64,000 bases of DNA, taken from assembly GCA_947471745.1 (NCBI GenBank), contig CANJKZ010000932.1, positions 496,001 to 560,000 on the forward strand, read 5' to 3'. Position 1 is the first letter of the stretch; every line of letters starts with the position of its first letter. The notes below the pieces were generated by a model. That model was not told where the DNA came from, searched no databases, and worked only from the letters and a program-made list of their open reading frames with translations. The stretch comes from Closterium sp. Naga37s-1. Taxonomy: Eukaryota > Streptophyta > Zygnematophyceae > Desmidiales > Closteriaceae. Below, piece after piece: positions 42,402 to 53,900 of the stretch. The position numbers and the translations under genes were made by a program.

Positions 42402-44400
42402 CTACAGCAAGTGAGGAAGCGTGGGAACAAGGCCTAACAAAGTGCAGAAACGCTGATGATCACCAGGCGGAAGCGCCTTGGTGAATATATCAGCAGTGTT
42501 GGCCCGAGCGGCCACGTGTGCAAGACGAAGCTGACCACGGTGCTGCAACTCTCGAGCCAAGAAGTAACGCAGAGCGATGTGCTTCGTTCTGTGCTCTAGT
42601 CTGTGCTCCTGACACAAGGCAATGGCGGCCTTGTTGTTGACGTACAGCACTAGAGGAGAACGAGGTCGCTCTCCCAAGTCGGTCAGCAGGTAGGTGAGCC
42701 AGCGTAACTCCTGTGCAGCCATGGCTGTGGCGTAGATCTCAGCCTCACAACTGGAGCTGAGAACTGAAGACGAGCGTGTAGAACGCCAAGAAACTGAACC
42801 AGAGCCAAGGCTGAAGGTGTAACCCTGGGACGACCGCTGCGTAGCCTGGTCGTCAACCCAAGAAGCGTCCGAGTGACCAGTGAGGACAACGTCGCCCCGT
42901 CCTCCAAGCACGAGCCCCATGCCCGATGTACTGCACAAGTAGCGCAGTACCCTCTTAGCAGCATCCATGTGCACCTTTCAGTGCCGACCAGGAGCCACGT
43001 AGCGAGCCAGAAGGCCAAGAGGGTACGCAAGGTCAGGTCGTGTGCACGTCATCAGGTACATGAGGCAGCCCACTAGCTCTGGGTAAGGACCACTCGGCTC
43101 TACGGACTCGTCCGAAGGTGGAGCAAAGAGTGAGTGACCTGTAGCCAGAGGAGTGGCCTGTGCTGAGGACCAGGTGAAGCCGAAGCGCTGAAGGACCTGC
43201 TGCACCATGTGTGACTGAGTCAGTGTGATGGTGCGGCGTGCTCTGTCTCGGGTGATCTGCAAGCCAAGGTAGCTACGCAGTTCACCCAGGTCTGTGCACG
43301 TGTGTCTCTTCTGCAGCTCCAACTTCACCAGGGCGAGAGCCTCAGTGTCAGCAGTGGCAAAGACCAAGTCATCGAAGTACACGAGGATGTAGAACGACGG
43401 CAACGAAGTGTTGGTGCACAGAAACAGCGACGGGTCAGCAGTCGACGGAGCAAACCCAAGAGCCGCAAGTGTCGTCCTCAGTGTGTCGTGCCACTCACGT
43501 GGCACCTGGCGGAGACCGTAGACCGGCCGCCGGAGGCTCCACTGGGTACCAGGAGGGAACGACCCAGTGAAGCCAGGCGGGCGGCGCAGCCAGATCTCCT
43601 CGTGCAGGCTGCCCTGCAAGAAAGCTGTGCTGAAGTCAAGAGAGTGAAGCTCGTAGTCACGCTGAGCGGCAACGTGCAGCAACACCCGAAGAGTGGTCAT
43701 CTTCGGGGTTGGGGAGAAGGTCTGGAAGAAGTCAACTCCCTCTCGCTGACTGAAACCTCGAGCAACGTAACGAGCCTTGAAGACAGGCGGAGAACCTGGC
43801 GGCCGCTTCACCCTGAAAATCCACATGCCACTGACGATGTTCGCCCCAGGAGGGGGAACCTCGTCGACGTTGGTGCCTGTGGACTTCCAGGATGCCATCT
43901 CTGCGTCCATGGCTGTCTGCCACTGAGAGGAGTAAGGACCCGTAATCGCCTCTGCGTAAGAGCGCGGGGTCGGGATGTCTGGAGCATCCGGGTCTCCCTC
44001 AGGGGCAAGCAGCATGGACACGAGATGAGGCGCAGCGGCTGCAAGACACTCAAGGTCCTCCTGCCTGTCCTCAAGGACGTCCGTGCCAAGAGCACACTCA
44101 CCCCCGACGGACGGAGGACAGACAGACGCAGACTCAGCAACAAGACTAGCGGCGTAGTCCAGACGACAGGCAGCAGCAAAGTCAACAAGCTCAGCGACTA
44201 AGGCCGACGCAGCAGTAGACTCAAACGACGGGTCAGTGACAACAGTGGCTAGCAGACGCGTGACAGTAGGGTGAGCAGCACGAGCGCGGTCAGACTCAGG
44301 CTCAGGAATGGTAGGCAGAGAAGACGCAGGAGGGGACGGCAGGGGAACACTCTGCGGAGGAGAGGAAGGACGACGGACTACAAGGTGGGTGCCGGGGACA
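42402..44400 (-). pseudogene. reverse transcriptase-RNase H, element VII
   Basis: The RT frame (Met at 44021 is internal) has PRSYAEAITGPYSSQWQTAM, FKARYVARGFSQREGVDFFQ, LDFSTAFLQG and VYFDDLVFATAD. The active site is therefore YFDD rather than YVDD. RNase H (42402-42974) has LTGHSDASWVDDQATQRSSQ, SCEAEIYATAMA and YVNNKAAIALCQ (Asp to Asn). A TGA at 42975-42977, from CGA by C to T, separates the two. Confidence 0.87.
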
Positions 44401-45700
44401 GCCGGCTGACACGAAGAAGGAACACGACGACCAAACGACCAGAACGGACAGGCGAGACAGGACGTGACACAGGCTCACGACGCTCAGTAAGACCCCCTGT
44501 CTTCTCAGTGTAAGGAGAAGGAGCAGGCAGCGGCGAGCCTGGCTGTAACGGAAGACCAGTAGACGAAGGGAGACTAAGAACCTGGCGAAGCACAGAGTCA
44601 GACGGTGGCTGAGACGACGGAGACGGTGGAGCAAAGAACAGGCGCGGCTGTGCACTGCTACCCGCACCAGCAGCTCCAGCACCCCCAGCAGTCCCAGCAC
44701 CTCCAGCAGCTCTAGAACCCTCAGCTCCAGCTCCTCCAGGACCAGCTCCACCAGCAGCAGCACCCCCAGAACCGACACCTCCAGTCCCAGGGTCTCCAGC
44801 CGCAGTGTCTCCAGCAGCAGCACCCTCAAGCTCAGAACCTCCAGCCCCAGTAGCTCCAGTACCTCCAGTACGAGCACCTCCGGGACCAGCACCACTCCCA
44901 GCTCCAGTGACGTCAGCAGAAGTACCTCCAGCGGCAGAGCCCCGAGCTCCAGAAGCGCGACCCTGACGGCAACCGTACCAGTCGTGCAGCTGCTGTGAGG
45001 TGAGAGGCACACGCGGACGAAGGCGGCTACTCCAAGGAGAGCGTGCAACAGCAGACTCAAAACCCTCAGTGCCAGCACCTGCAGCAGCTCCAGAATCTCC
45101 AGCGCCAGCACCCTCAGCAACTCTACAACCTCTAGCTCCGGCACCCTCAGCAGCTCCAGAACCTCCAGCAGAAACAACTCCTGTAGCAGAGTCACCAGCT
45201 CCAGCGCCTCCCGCAGCAGGGCCCCTAGCTCCAGCAGTGCGCCCCTGACGGCCAACGCACCACTCACGCAGCTGCTGTGGGGAGAGAGGGAGTTGACGAG
45301 AAGAGTGCAGCGGCGAGGTACCAGCGGAGCGACTACGGAGACAGCCGCTCCAGGGAGACTGCGCACCAGACGCCTCAGCGCCCCCAGGTGCAGCACCCCC
45401 AGGCTCAGTACCCCCAGGCTCAGCACCCCGAGACTCCTCACGCCCAGGCTCAGCATCCCCAGGCTCAGCACCCCAAGGCTCCGCACCCCCAGGCTCAGCA
45501 CCCCCAGAAGCAGCACCCCGAGCAGGACCACCCTCAGCAGGACCCGAGTCACCAGTGACCTCAACCGGCGAAGTCAAGGGAGGAGGGTCTACCTCAGACA
45601 CACCTGAAGGAGCAGGACCGGGAGCGGGGAGGGGGTCTACCTGGGGAGCACCTGGAGCGAGGAAGAGCGGCGGGGGGGGGAGAGGGGCAGTGCGGTAGGG
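44401..45700 (-). pseudogene. pol linker, element VII
   Basis: Encodes SEVDPPPLTSPVEVTGDS, an EPGGAEP-type repeat, then two SPQQLREW-like units (LSPQQLREWCVGRQGR; PLTSQQLHDWYGCRQGR), each followed by a Gly/Ala stretch. It ends with QPRLFFAPPSPSSQPPSDSV. A frameshift near 44420 leads into RT. Confidence 0.8.
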
Positions 45701-47465
45701 GAAGAGACGGTAAAAAGGAACCGACTCGTCGAACGTGACGTCCTGAGAGGGGAAGACACGGCGCGAGGTGGGGTGGTAAAACTGCCAACCAGGCGCGTCA
45801 GGGACAAAGCCAAGGAAAACACAGGGAGCAGTGCGGGCGGAGAGCTTGTCCGCGGCGGTATCATGGACAAGGGCACGAGCATCCCAGACCCACGAAACGG
45901 GACGCATCGCCAACCTTCCCCGTCCATAGCAGTGTGGGCGAGGTCTCCGGCAAGGAAACACGGGGCCAGAGGTTTAGCTGATGCGCGGCGTACCGGACCG
46001 CAAACGGCCACAGAAAATGGGGGGCAGCCGCATGGATCATGGAGGTACGAGCGACCTCCATGACTAAGCCAATGCGATGCTCAGCAACCCCATTCTGCTG
46101 CGGAGAGGCCGGAAGCGTGAACGTCTGGCGGATGCCGTGCTCCGCACAGAAGGCTGCCAAGAGGTCGGAGGAAAACTCCCCACCTCTGTCAGAGTGCAGA
46201 CGCAGGACGGGAAACTCCGTCCCGAACCGCTCGCGGAGCTGGAGACGAGCAGCGTGGATCCAAGGGATCAAAACATCAGGGACCTCACCCTTGGTGCGCA
46301 AGGGGAAGACCGTGGTGTAACGCGTGTAGTCGTCGACGACCAGCAGGAAGTACCGCTCGTGGCCCTGTCCACGGACGCGGGCTGGGCCCCACACGTCCAG
46401 GTGGAGAGTCTGTAGGGGAGCCTCTGTGGGAGGGAACGAGGAGGAGTGAGGAGCGGCGCGCTGCCGTCCCTCGACACAGGGAAGACAGGGAGGAGCAGGC
46501 GAGGGTGGGAGGGTAGGGAGAACCCTAGGAAGACCAGAGACAAGGACACGGCGGTGCATGCTACGAAGGCGCTGCACCGAGGGGTGACCAAGGCGGTGGT
46601 GCCAAAGGAGGGTCTGGTGCGACAAAGCGCGACACGAGCAGGGGGGCGCTAGCTGACCTGACTCAGACGCAGACGCAGCGACCTGAGGGGACACAGTAGT
46701 CAGTGTGTACAAACTAGAGCCAGGCGCACAGGTAAACGTGGCCAGTTGCCGGCCCGTCCGGGAGCACGTACAGTGGGTCACGCGCTGACCTCCAGGAGTG
46801 AACTGGTCAACCCACTGGTCCTGGAGGTCAGCACCACTCACCAAGATCGTAGAGAACGAGGGGAGGTGAAGACCTGACAGGGAGCCAGACGGGACCGCCG
46901 GACACGGCAGGACCGTGGAGGAGCACGCAAGGACTGGACCCCCAGAGGGGTCTGCCAGGGAGACTGGAACCAGCCGGCTGAGCGGCGTGAGGGTGGTGCT
47001 GTCGCGAAAGAAGGAGCGGGAAGCACCTGAGTCAAGTGTGAAGGTGTACAAGGCCTCAGCAGGCGCAGTACCAAAGAGAGCAGACTCACCAGCACCTGGA
47101 GCAGCAGCCTCACCAGCACCCAGAGCAGGAGACGCACTAGCACCTAGAGCAGCAGCCTCACCAGCACCGAGAGCAGCAAGCTCTATACCTGGGTCAGGCG
47201 GGGCGCACAGGTGACAGGTACGGTCAGCACTAGTAGGCAATGCATACATGGCAGTGAGAATAGCATCATAGTCAAGAACAAAGATATCTACCCTCTGCCC
47301 AAGCAGCTCCACGCAGTCGGGGAGCTCAGCCTCGTCACCAAACTCGGTACGCCAGGCGTCACTCAGATGGGCGAAGCAGCGGGACTGGGTGTGACTAAGC
47401 GTCCCGCAAGTCTGACCCGTCCGATCACCTGTGCGAATGACGTACGGGCAGCGAACTGTACTCAA
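45701..47465 (-). pseudogene. zinc knuckle, protease and integrase, element VII
   Basis: From 47465 the frame reads CPYVIRTGDRTGQTC and GTLSHTQSRC (CX13CX4HX4C), FTLDSGASRSFFRDSTTLTP (protease), LLWHHRLGHPSVQRLRSMH...CLPC, LHLDVWGPARVRGQG, LHSDRGGEFSSDLLAAFC and NGVAEHRIGLVMEV. Protease and integrase catalytic residues all look intact for over 500 codons. A frameshift near 45895 shifts to WVWDARALVHDTAADKL and the C-terminal block. Confidence 0.88.
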
Positions 47466-47728
47466 AGACCCTCTACTCTGAGCGTACCACTCGTGAAGCT
47501 ACTGGGACGTAAGTGTCTCGCGTGGACGCCGCTGCAGCTGCAGCTGGCCACTGCCAGACGCTCCCAACTGACCAGCTCCAGGGCGACAGCTACGACGACT
47601 ACCGCCACAACCCCAACTAGTGTACCACTCACGAAGCTGCTGGGGCGTGAGAGACTCGCGCGGACGTCGCTGGAGCTGCATCTGGCCACCGCCAGTACCA
47701 GTAGCAGTAGCCTAGCAGAGCAGGCGCG
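47466..47728 (-). pseudogene. gag C-terminal remnant with duplicated SPQQLREW unit, element VII
   Basis: The minus strand encodes two units, QLQRRPRESLTPQQLREWYT and QLQRRPRETLTSQ followed by a CAG to TAG stop (47499-47501) and LHEWYAQ. They lie just before the zinc knuckle. The gag core (MASLRV... to the Gly tail) is missing. Confidence 0.75.
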
Positions 47729-49758
47729 GCAGGCAGGCAGGCAGGCAGACAAACAGGCAGACAGGCAGGCAGGCAGGCAGGCAGGCAGTCTGGCAGGCAG
47801 GCAGGCTGGCAGGCAGGCAGGCAGGCAGATGGTGCGGCAGCGCGCTAACAAGGCAGGTGCTCACCAGTGGCGGGAGCTCGCCGGGCGAGCAGGGCCGGCG
47901 CTCGGCGGGCGGCTGCACGGGGTCCAGGGGCGGCGTCGCGGGTCCAGGGGCGGCGTAGCAGGATCCAGGGGCGGCTGCACGGAGTCCAGGGGCGGCTGCA
48001 CCAGGGGCGGCTGCTCTGGGTCCAGGGGCGGCTGCTCGAGGGTCCAGGGGCGGCTGCACCAGGGGCGGCTGCTTCAAGGGCCAGGGGCGGCTGCTCTGGG
48101 TCCAGGGGCGGCTGCACCAGGGGCGGCTGCTTCAGGGGCCAGGGGCGGCTGCTCTGGGTCCAGGGGCGGCTGCACCAGGGGCGGCTGCTTCAGGGGCCAG
48201 GGGCGGCTGCACCAGGGGCGGCTGCTTCAGGGGCCAGGGGCGGCTGCTCGGGGTCCAGGGGCGGCTGCTCCAGGGGCAGCTGCACGGAGTCCAGGGGCGG
48301 CTGCACCAGGGGCGGCTGCTTCAGGGGCCAGGGGCGGCTGCTCTGGGTCCAGGGGCGGCTGCTTCAGGGGCCAGGGGCGGCTGCTCTGGGTCCAGGGGCG
48401 GCTGCACCAGGGGCGGCTGCTTCAGGGGCCAGGGGCGGCTGCTCGGGGTCCAGGGGCGGCTGCTCCAGGGGCGGCTGCTGCAGGGGCCAGGGGCGGCTGC
48501 ACGGAGTCCAGAGGCGGCTGCACCAGGGGCGGCTGCTCTGGGTCCAGGGGCGGCTGCTCGAGGGTCCAGGGGCGGCTGTACCAGGGGCCAGGGGCGGCTG
48601 CTCTGGGTCCAGGGGCGGCTGCACCAGGGGCGGCTGCTTCAGGGGCCAGGGGCGGCTGCTCGGGGTCCAGGGAGGGCTGCTCCAGGGGCGGCTGCTCTGG
48701 GTCCAGGGGCGGCTGCACGGAGTCCAGGGGCGGCTGCACCAGGGGCGGCTGCTTCAGGGGCCAGGGGCGGCTGCTTCAGGGGCCAGGGGCGGCTGCTCTG
48801 GGTCCAGGGGCGGCTGCTCCAGGGGCGGCTGCTGCAGGGGCCAGGGGCGGCTGCACGGAGTCCAGGGGCGGCTGCACCAGGGGCGGCTGCTTCAGGGGCC
48901 AGGGGCGGCTGCTTCAGGGGCCAGGGGCGGCTGCTCTGGGTCCAGGGGCGGCTGCACCAGGGGCGGCTGCTTCAGGGGCCAGGGGCGGCTGCTCTGGGTC
49001 CAGGGGCGGCTGCTCCAGGGGCGGCTGCTTCAGGGGCCAGGGGCGGCTGCTCGGGGTCCAGGGGCGGCTGCTCGGGGTCCAGGGGCGGCTGCTCCAGGGG
49101 CGGCTGCTGCAGGGGCCAGGGGCGGCTGCACGGAGTCCAGGGGCGGCTGCACCAGGGGCGGCTGCACCAGGGGCGGCTGCTTCAGGGGCCAGGGGCGGCT
49201 GCTCTGGGTCCAGGGGCGGCTGCTCGAGGGTCCAGGGGCGGCTGCACCAGGGGCGGCTACTCTAGGGGCGGCTGCTGCAGGGGCCAGGGGCGGTTGCACC
49301 AGGGGCGGCGTAGCTGGTGCAGCGCTCGGGTCCCACAGGCGCCGTGACTGGCGACGGGGGGCAGCGCGCAGGCCAGGCGGGGCCGCGTTGGCGGCAGGGT
49401 GGGGCTACGACCCCAGCAGGGCGAGGCCGCGTCGGCGGCCGTAGCAAGCAGCGCGAGGGCTGCGAAGCGACGCGCGGGGCAGGAGAAGGCAGCGCGGGGG
49501 CTGCGGGGCGGTGCGCGGGCCTGACAGGGCAGCTAGCGGGCTGCGCGCGGGCCTGACAGGACAGCTAGCGGGCTGCGCGCGGGGCTGACGAGGCAGCAGG
49601 CGGGCTGCTAGCGGGCTGTACGAGGGCCAGCAGAGGCGAGCGCGAGGGCTACGCGACGATAAACAGTGTAGGCAAGGGGCGGGGTAACTCGGTAACCGGC
49701 GGAAAACGGTTGGTGGGCCCTGAAAAACAGTCCTAAACCGGTCCTAGGGACTTATATT
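47729..49758 (-). repeat. leader of element VII: (aggc)n and caggggcggctgc array
   Basis: A 4 bp ggca/aggc microsatellite fills about 47729-47830. From about 47900 to 49315, units of caggggcggctgc with 7-9 base spacers (tctgggtc, ttcaggggc, caccagggg) repeat more than 60 times in mixed order. GGGCCC is at 49715-49720. Long frames of Gly/Arg/Cys/Ser or Gln/Pro repeats across it are not genes. Confidence 0.88.
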
Positions 49759-49771
49759 GCTCTTAATACCA
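49759..49771 (-). promoter_or_regulatory. primer binding site, element VII
   Basis: The minus strand reads TGGTATTAAGAGC directly after the 5' LTR. Confidence 0.8.
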
Positions 49772-49909
49772 TGTCGAGAGTAAAGGGGAAAAGTGATGTT
49801 GACTATCGAGAGAGTTGGTACAAAATAAAACCTAAGGGGTTGTAGTACCCCACAGTGAGTACCCCACTAAAGCCTACCTAAACTATAGCATATAAACATA
49901 TGTTTGACA
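49772..49909 (-). repeat. 5' LTR, element VII (138 bp)
   Basis: Near-identical to 42041-42175, plus three bases (gta). It is followed by gtcaga and the rest of element IV's LTR. Confidence 0.93.
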
Positions 49910-50039
49910 GTCAGAATCAACTGTGCAAGAATGATTAACTAGCAAGCAAGGATGAGTACAAGTACTAGGTTTGACCCAAAGTGTTGTACTCAGTAGAGGC
50001 TACCTTACTACAGCCTACACATAGAAATGTAATTTGACA
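49910..50039 (-). repeat. 5' LTR of element IV, main part
   Basis: With 42034-42040 it rebuilds a 131 bp LTR matching 24720-24850. Target duplication gtttc follows at 50040-50044. Confidence 0.9.
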
Positions 50040-50044
50040 GTTTC

Positions 50045-50746
50045 TGCGAAGGAATATCCCTGCGGAAATGGGTCGTCAAGCCAGACGACCCATTGACGAC
50101 TTGACGACATGCTGCCCCGGGCAGAAAAATATTAAAACCCTATCAGATGGCATGCCATCCGAGGGAGGCATCAACCCTAAATCCATGCCTCCTTGTGTTT
50201 ATGGTTGATGCCTCCCGGACCGGATGAATGCCCGAATGGGTTTTATTTTTTTTGCCCGCGGGCAGCGAGCTCCCCTGGGCGGACTTGCTTGTCCGCTAAG
50301 ATATATTCGAAGGTAACCAGTCAGCGACATCTGTAAGTCGAGTGGCGACAGTCGCAAATTTCGCAAAAGAAGAAGAAAAAAAAAAACGAATTTGATGGCC
50401 GCTTAAAAAGTTGACAAGAAAACGACGCCAAGTCGACTCCAAAACGGCCAAGAAGTCGACATAGTGTGCAACAATCGCCTACGAAGTCGCATGGTATCGC
50501 CGAACGACATATTTTTTTACATCGTCAAATGAGAAATATCTCTGTTAAATGTGCGATACCCAACTACTGTAGTAACTCCTAATTTTACAACTTTTCCGAA
50601 CCGGCCTGCAAATCGGCTACCAAAGTTGAAAGGTTGGGTGTACACCCGTTCCCTCCTTCAGCAACCAGGTTACACCCAACCAACCTTAGGTAGGATGAAC
50701 AAACTTACCCTTTATTTACACGCGGGTTCTACAAAACCGACGTAAG
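50045..50746. other. intergenic, contains a long inverted repeat
   Basis: No gene seen. It includes the palindromic element 50111-50266 and, from about 50600, the 3' flank of the tRNA gene. TTTT on the minus strand at 50733-50736 could end polymerase III transcription of the tRNA. Confidence 0.5.
50111..50266. repeat. MITE-like nested inverted repeat, about 156 bp
   Basis: Outer arms: 50111-50140 (gctgccccgggcag then AT-rich) against 50239-50266. Inner arms are perfect over 14 bases: gggaggcatcaacc (50163-50176) and ggttgatgcctccc (50203-50216). No clear target duplication was found. Confidence 0.55.
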
Positions 50747-50818
50747 AGGAGCAACCCGGGTTTGAACCGGGGACCTATCGATCTGCAGTCGATTGCTCTA
50801 CCACTGAGCTATTGCTCC
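50747..50818 (-). tRNA. tRNA-Cys (GCA)
   Basis: On the minus strand this is a 72-base cloverleaf. The acceptor stem GGAGCAA pairs with TTGCTCC, followed by discriminator T. The D arm carries A-box TAGCTCAGTGG. The anticodon stem ATCGA/TCGAT has loop CTGCAGA, so the anticodon is GCA. The T arm CCCGG-TTCAAAC-CCGGG holds the B box. CCA is not encoded. There is no intron. It lies head to head with the ubiquilin gene, 147 bases from its ATG. Confidence 0.96.
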
Positions 50819-50965
50819 ACGTCTGAATAAGACAAAGTAATCACTTTACTACGTTTTTATGTCCTTGGATTTCGAAGTCAATTGGATTATTTCTTGATTT
50901 ACAAGTGCAGTTTCTCGCCTCACACGCCGACGACCTCTCCTCTCCTCCGACGTGCGATCGCGGCG

Positions 50966-53900
50966 ATGGGGGCGGAGATTCACGTGAAGCATCTATCGAA
51001 CGTGAAGTACTCACTGGACGTGGATCTGACGGCCACGGTGCGTCAGCTCAAGGAGCAGCTCGTCGACAAGTCGGGCATCGCCGTGCCGCAGCAGCGGTTA
51101 ATCTTCAAAGGACGGATTCTCAAGGATGACGTCACCCTCGAGAGCTGCGGTACGACTCACGTGTCGTTTGCGGCTCGGATGCAGTCGGTGTTTAGGAAGC
51201 TGTTTGCGATTCGCCGGAGAGCCGGGTAGATGTGCGTAGAGCGATGTAGATGAGGGTGGCGTGGAACGTAGCCTGTTGGAAAGGTGTGCAGAGCGGTGCA
51301 GGGCTGGGTGAAGCAGTGTCGTAGCATCTGGAATTGTCGAGTCTAACCAGCGGATTCGACGAGATTCGACGGATTCGTAGGGACCGGCCAACAAACCGCC
51401 AGCATCCGATGCGAGTCGCCTGCATCGCACGCGATATATTGCACGTCTCAGGGTTCGCATAGTCTGCCGCAACAGATTCCCTTCTGCTCTTTTACTTGAG
51501 CTGCCGCAACTCCGATCCCTTCCTTGAGACGCAAGTGACCGCGAGAAGCGTCAGTATCAGGGACGCGCTCGCGTGTGCGGGACCCGAAGGGGGAGAGGGG
51601 AATTGGAAGCGGGAACGGGAAGGGGAGGGATTCACCTTGACCTCCCCGCGTGGTTGCTCCCCCCGTGCTTTGGTCCCTTTGCGATCTGACCCGCCGTCTC
51701 CCCATCTCTCCGTCCCTCCGCCCGTTCGCACTGCGGCGCCCATCGCCGCTTCCGCTTGTCGCGCGTCGAACTCACGAATTTACTTGCCGCTTAACACCCA
51801 ACACCGGACTCTTATCAGTTTCTCCGTCTGACCCATCCCGTCCCATCCCGTCCCATCCCGTCCCGTCCCGTCCCATCCCATCCCATCCCATCCCATCCCA
51901 TCCCATCCCATCCCATCCCATCCCATCCCATCCCATCCCATCCCATCCCATCCCATCCCATCCCATCCCATCCCATCCCATCCCATGCACTCCACTGCCC
52001 CCCGTATTTATCCCATCCCCCCCGTCACCCCCCTCTCCGCGCCACAGGCATAGAGGCGGATTCCACGCTGCACCTCGTCAGGGGCGGCGGGGGAGCAGCA
52101 GCGGCAGCGTCCCCCTCATCCGCGGCGCAGCCAACTGCCGCGCAACAAGGCACATCCGCCGCGCCCTCCGCAAACCCCTCAGCAGCAGCAGGCGCGCCCG
52201 CCGCCGGAGGCGCACAGCGCGTCCCCCCGGACCTGCTGGCAGCCGCGCTGGGCGGAGGCGGAGCCGCGGACCCCCTAGGCCTGGGCGGACTTGGCGGAAT
52301 GGGCGGGCTAGGCGGCCTTGGCGGACTTGGCGGACTGGGCGGGTTGGGCGGGCTGGGGGGGCTGGGGCTGGACAACGGTGCAGGCGGAGGCCTGCCCGGG
52401 CTGGAGCAGTTCCAACAGCAGATGCTGCAGAACCCCGAGATGATCCGCGACATGATGAACCTGCCTGCCGTGCGCGCCCTCATGGACAACCCCGAGGTGA
52501 TGCGCTCCATGCTGGCCGCCAACCCGCAGATGCAGCAGCTCATGGAGCGCAACCCCGAGCTGGCTCACGTGCTCAACGACCCCGCCGTGCTGAGGCAGAC
52601 CATGGAGGCGGCGAGGAACCCCGAGCTCATGCGCGAGATGATGCGCACGACTGACCGCGCGATGAGCAACATTGAGGCGATGCCGGGCGGGTTCAACATG
52701 CTGCGCAACATGTACCACAACGTGCAGGAGCCGCTCATGGATGCTGCTACTGGGGGTGGTGGTGTGGGGGGCGCTGCAGGGAGGGGGGCGACGGGGACTG
52801 GGGGAAGTGGGGAGACGGGGGCAGGAGGGACGGAGGGGGCTGGTGGGCCGGCGAACACGGCTCCGCTGCCGAATCCATGGGGTGGTGGAGGTGAGCTTGG
52901 GAGCTGTGCTCTCTGCTGTTCGGTGTTGTGTTGTGCTGTGCTGTGTACAGTGCTATGCTCTGTGCTGTGCTATGCTCTGTGCTGTGCTGTGCTCTGTGCC
53001 GTGCTGTGCTCTTGTGTTGTGCTGTGTGGTTGCACGATCCTGTCTGCTTGGTGGTTCCCATCCATCAAGCCACCGCCCATGATTTTCCCCCTTTTCACTC
53101 TCCAACGCACCATTGCTGCCTGCCGCACCCTCTCATCGCTTGTGCAATTTTGTTCGCATTCTTTCACCTGCCTGGCCTCATCAGTAGTTCGAGCTCACCT
53201 ACCTCTCTTCCCCACCTCTCGCATCATCTCGACGCGTTCTTGGCCTCGCAGTTCCAAACTCGTGTACCTCTCTCTCCCATTCACCTCCTTGTTATCCCCG
53301 TTCTATTGTATTCCCTTTCCCCTTGACTTCCCTATCCCCTCACAACAATCCCCCTCACAATCCTTCTAACAACTTTTGTGGGCTCCCATAGCCCCTCTCA
53401 ATCCCCCCTTTATTTACCTCCCTATCCGCTCTTAATCCTCCCTCTGTTTATTTCTCTATCCCCTCTCAATTCCCCCTTTGTTAAATTCCCTATCCCCTCT
53501 CAATCCTCCCTCTGTTAAATTCCGAATCACCTCTCAATCCTCCGTCTGTTGACTTCTCATCCATCAAGGCACCATTTCTGCCTGCGTGGCCTTGCCATTC
53601 TGAACTCACCTACCTCTCGTCCCACCCACATGCCGCATTCCCTCATCGCGTATGCATTCCTGATCCCGTTCCGTTATCCACCTCGCAGCTCCAAACTCGT
53701 GTACCTCTCCTTCCCACCCACCTCCATGTTATCTCACCTATTGACTTCCCTGTCCCGCCTTTTATTAACTTCCCCGTCGCCTCTCAATTGTCTTCTCTAT
53801 CGCCCCTCCATTCACCTCCCTAACGCCTTTTTCCATCCCCCAGTCCTCCTCTTCACCAACTCCCATCGTCATCCCATCACCACCCCACCACCATCACCAT

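Larger units (their letters stand above)
42041..49909 (-). mobile_element. Ty1/copia element VII, inserted in the 5' LTR of element IV
   Basis: LTRs 42041-42175 and 49772-49909 differ by two substitutions and a 3-base insertion. Gtcaga occurs at 42035-42040 and 49910-49915, restoring TGTCAGAATC of the split LTR. The primer site is at 49759-49771 and the polypurine tract at 42176-42184. Gag MA/CA-type sequence is absent, but the knuckle region, protease, integrase, linker, RT and RNase H are present with few frame breaks. Confidence 0.93.
24720..50039 (-). mobile_element. Ty1/copia element IV, host of three nested elements; duplication gtttc
   Basis: The LTR at 24720-24850 matches the split LTR 42034-42040 plus 49910-50039, with about 8 differences in 131 bases. 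Duplication gtttc is at 24715-24719 and 50040-50044. Own sequence: RNase H 24851-25590, RT and linker 30608-32442, linker, integrase and protease about 37823-40713, leader 40714-42020, primer site 42021-42033. Insertions: element V (RNase H), VI (linker), VII (5' LTR). Gag proper is missing: the leader's triplet tract runs almost straight into the protease region. Confidence 0.92.

Noticed and set aside
47211-49444. Very long Gly/Arg/Cys/Ser repeat frames (up to 684 codons)
   Set aside because: They cross the (aggc)n and caggggcggctgc arrays in the leader of element VII; all frames stay open because the arrays lack stop words.
51772-51995. Met-Gly-Trp-Asp repeat frames
   Set aside because: Translation of the tccca microsatellite inside ubiquilin intron 1.
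51650-52654. 334-codon frame overlapping ubiquilin intron 1 and exon 2
   Set aside because: Different register from the UBL-STI1-UBA frame; it includes the microsatellite and has no motif.
52747-53369. Extension of ubiquilin exon 2 into the following sequence
   Set aside because: A GTGAG donor at 52891 and a CAG acceptor before 53913 join STI1 to the UBA exon in phase; the read-through is Cys/Leu-rich microsatellite sequence.
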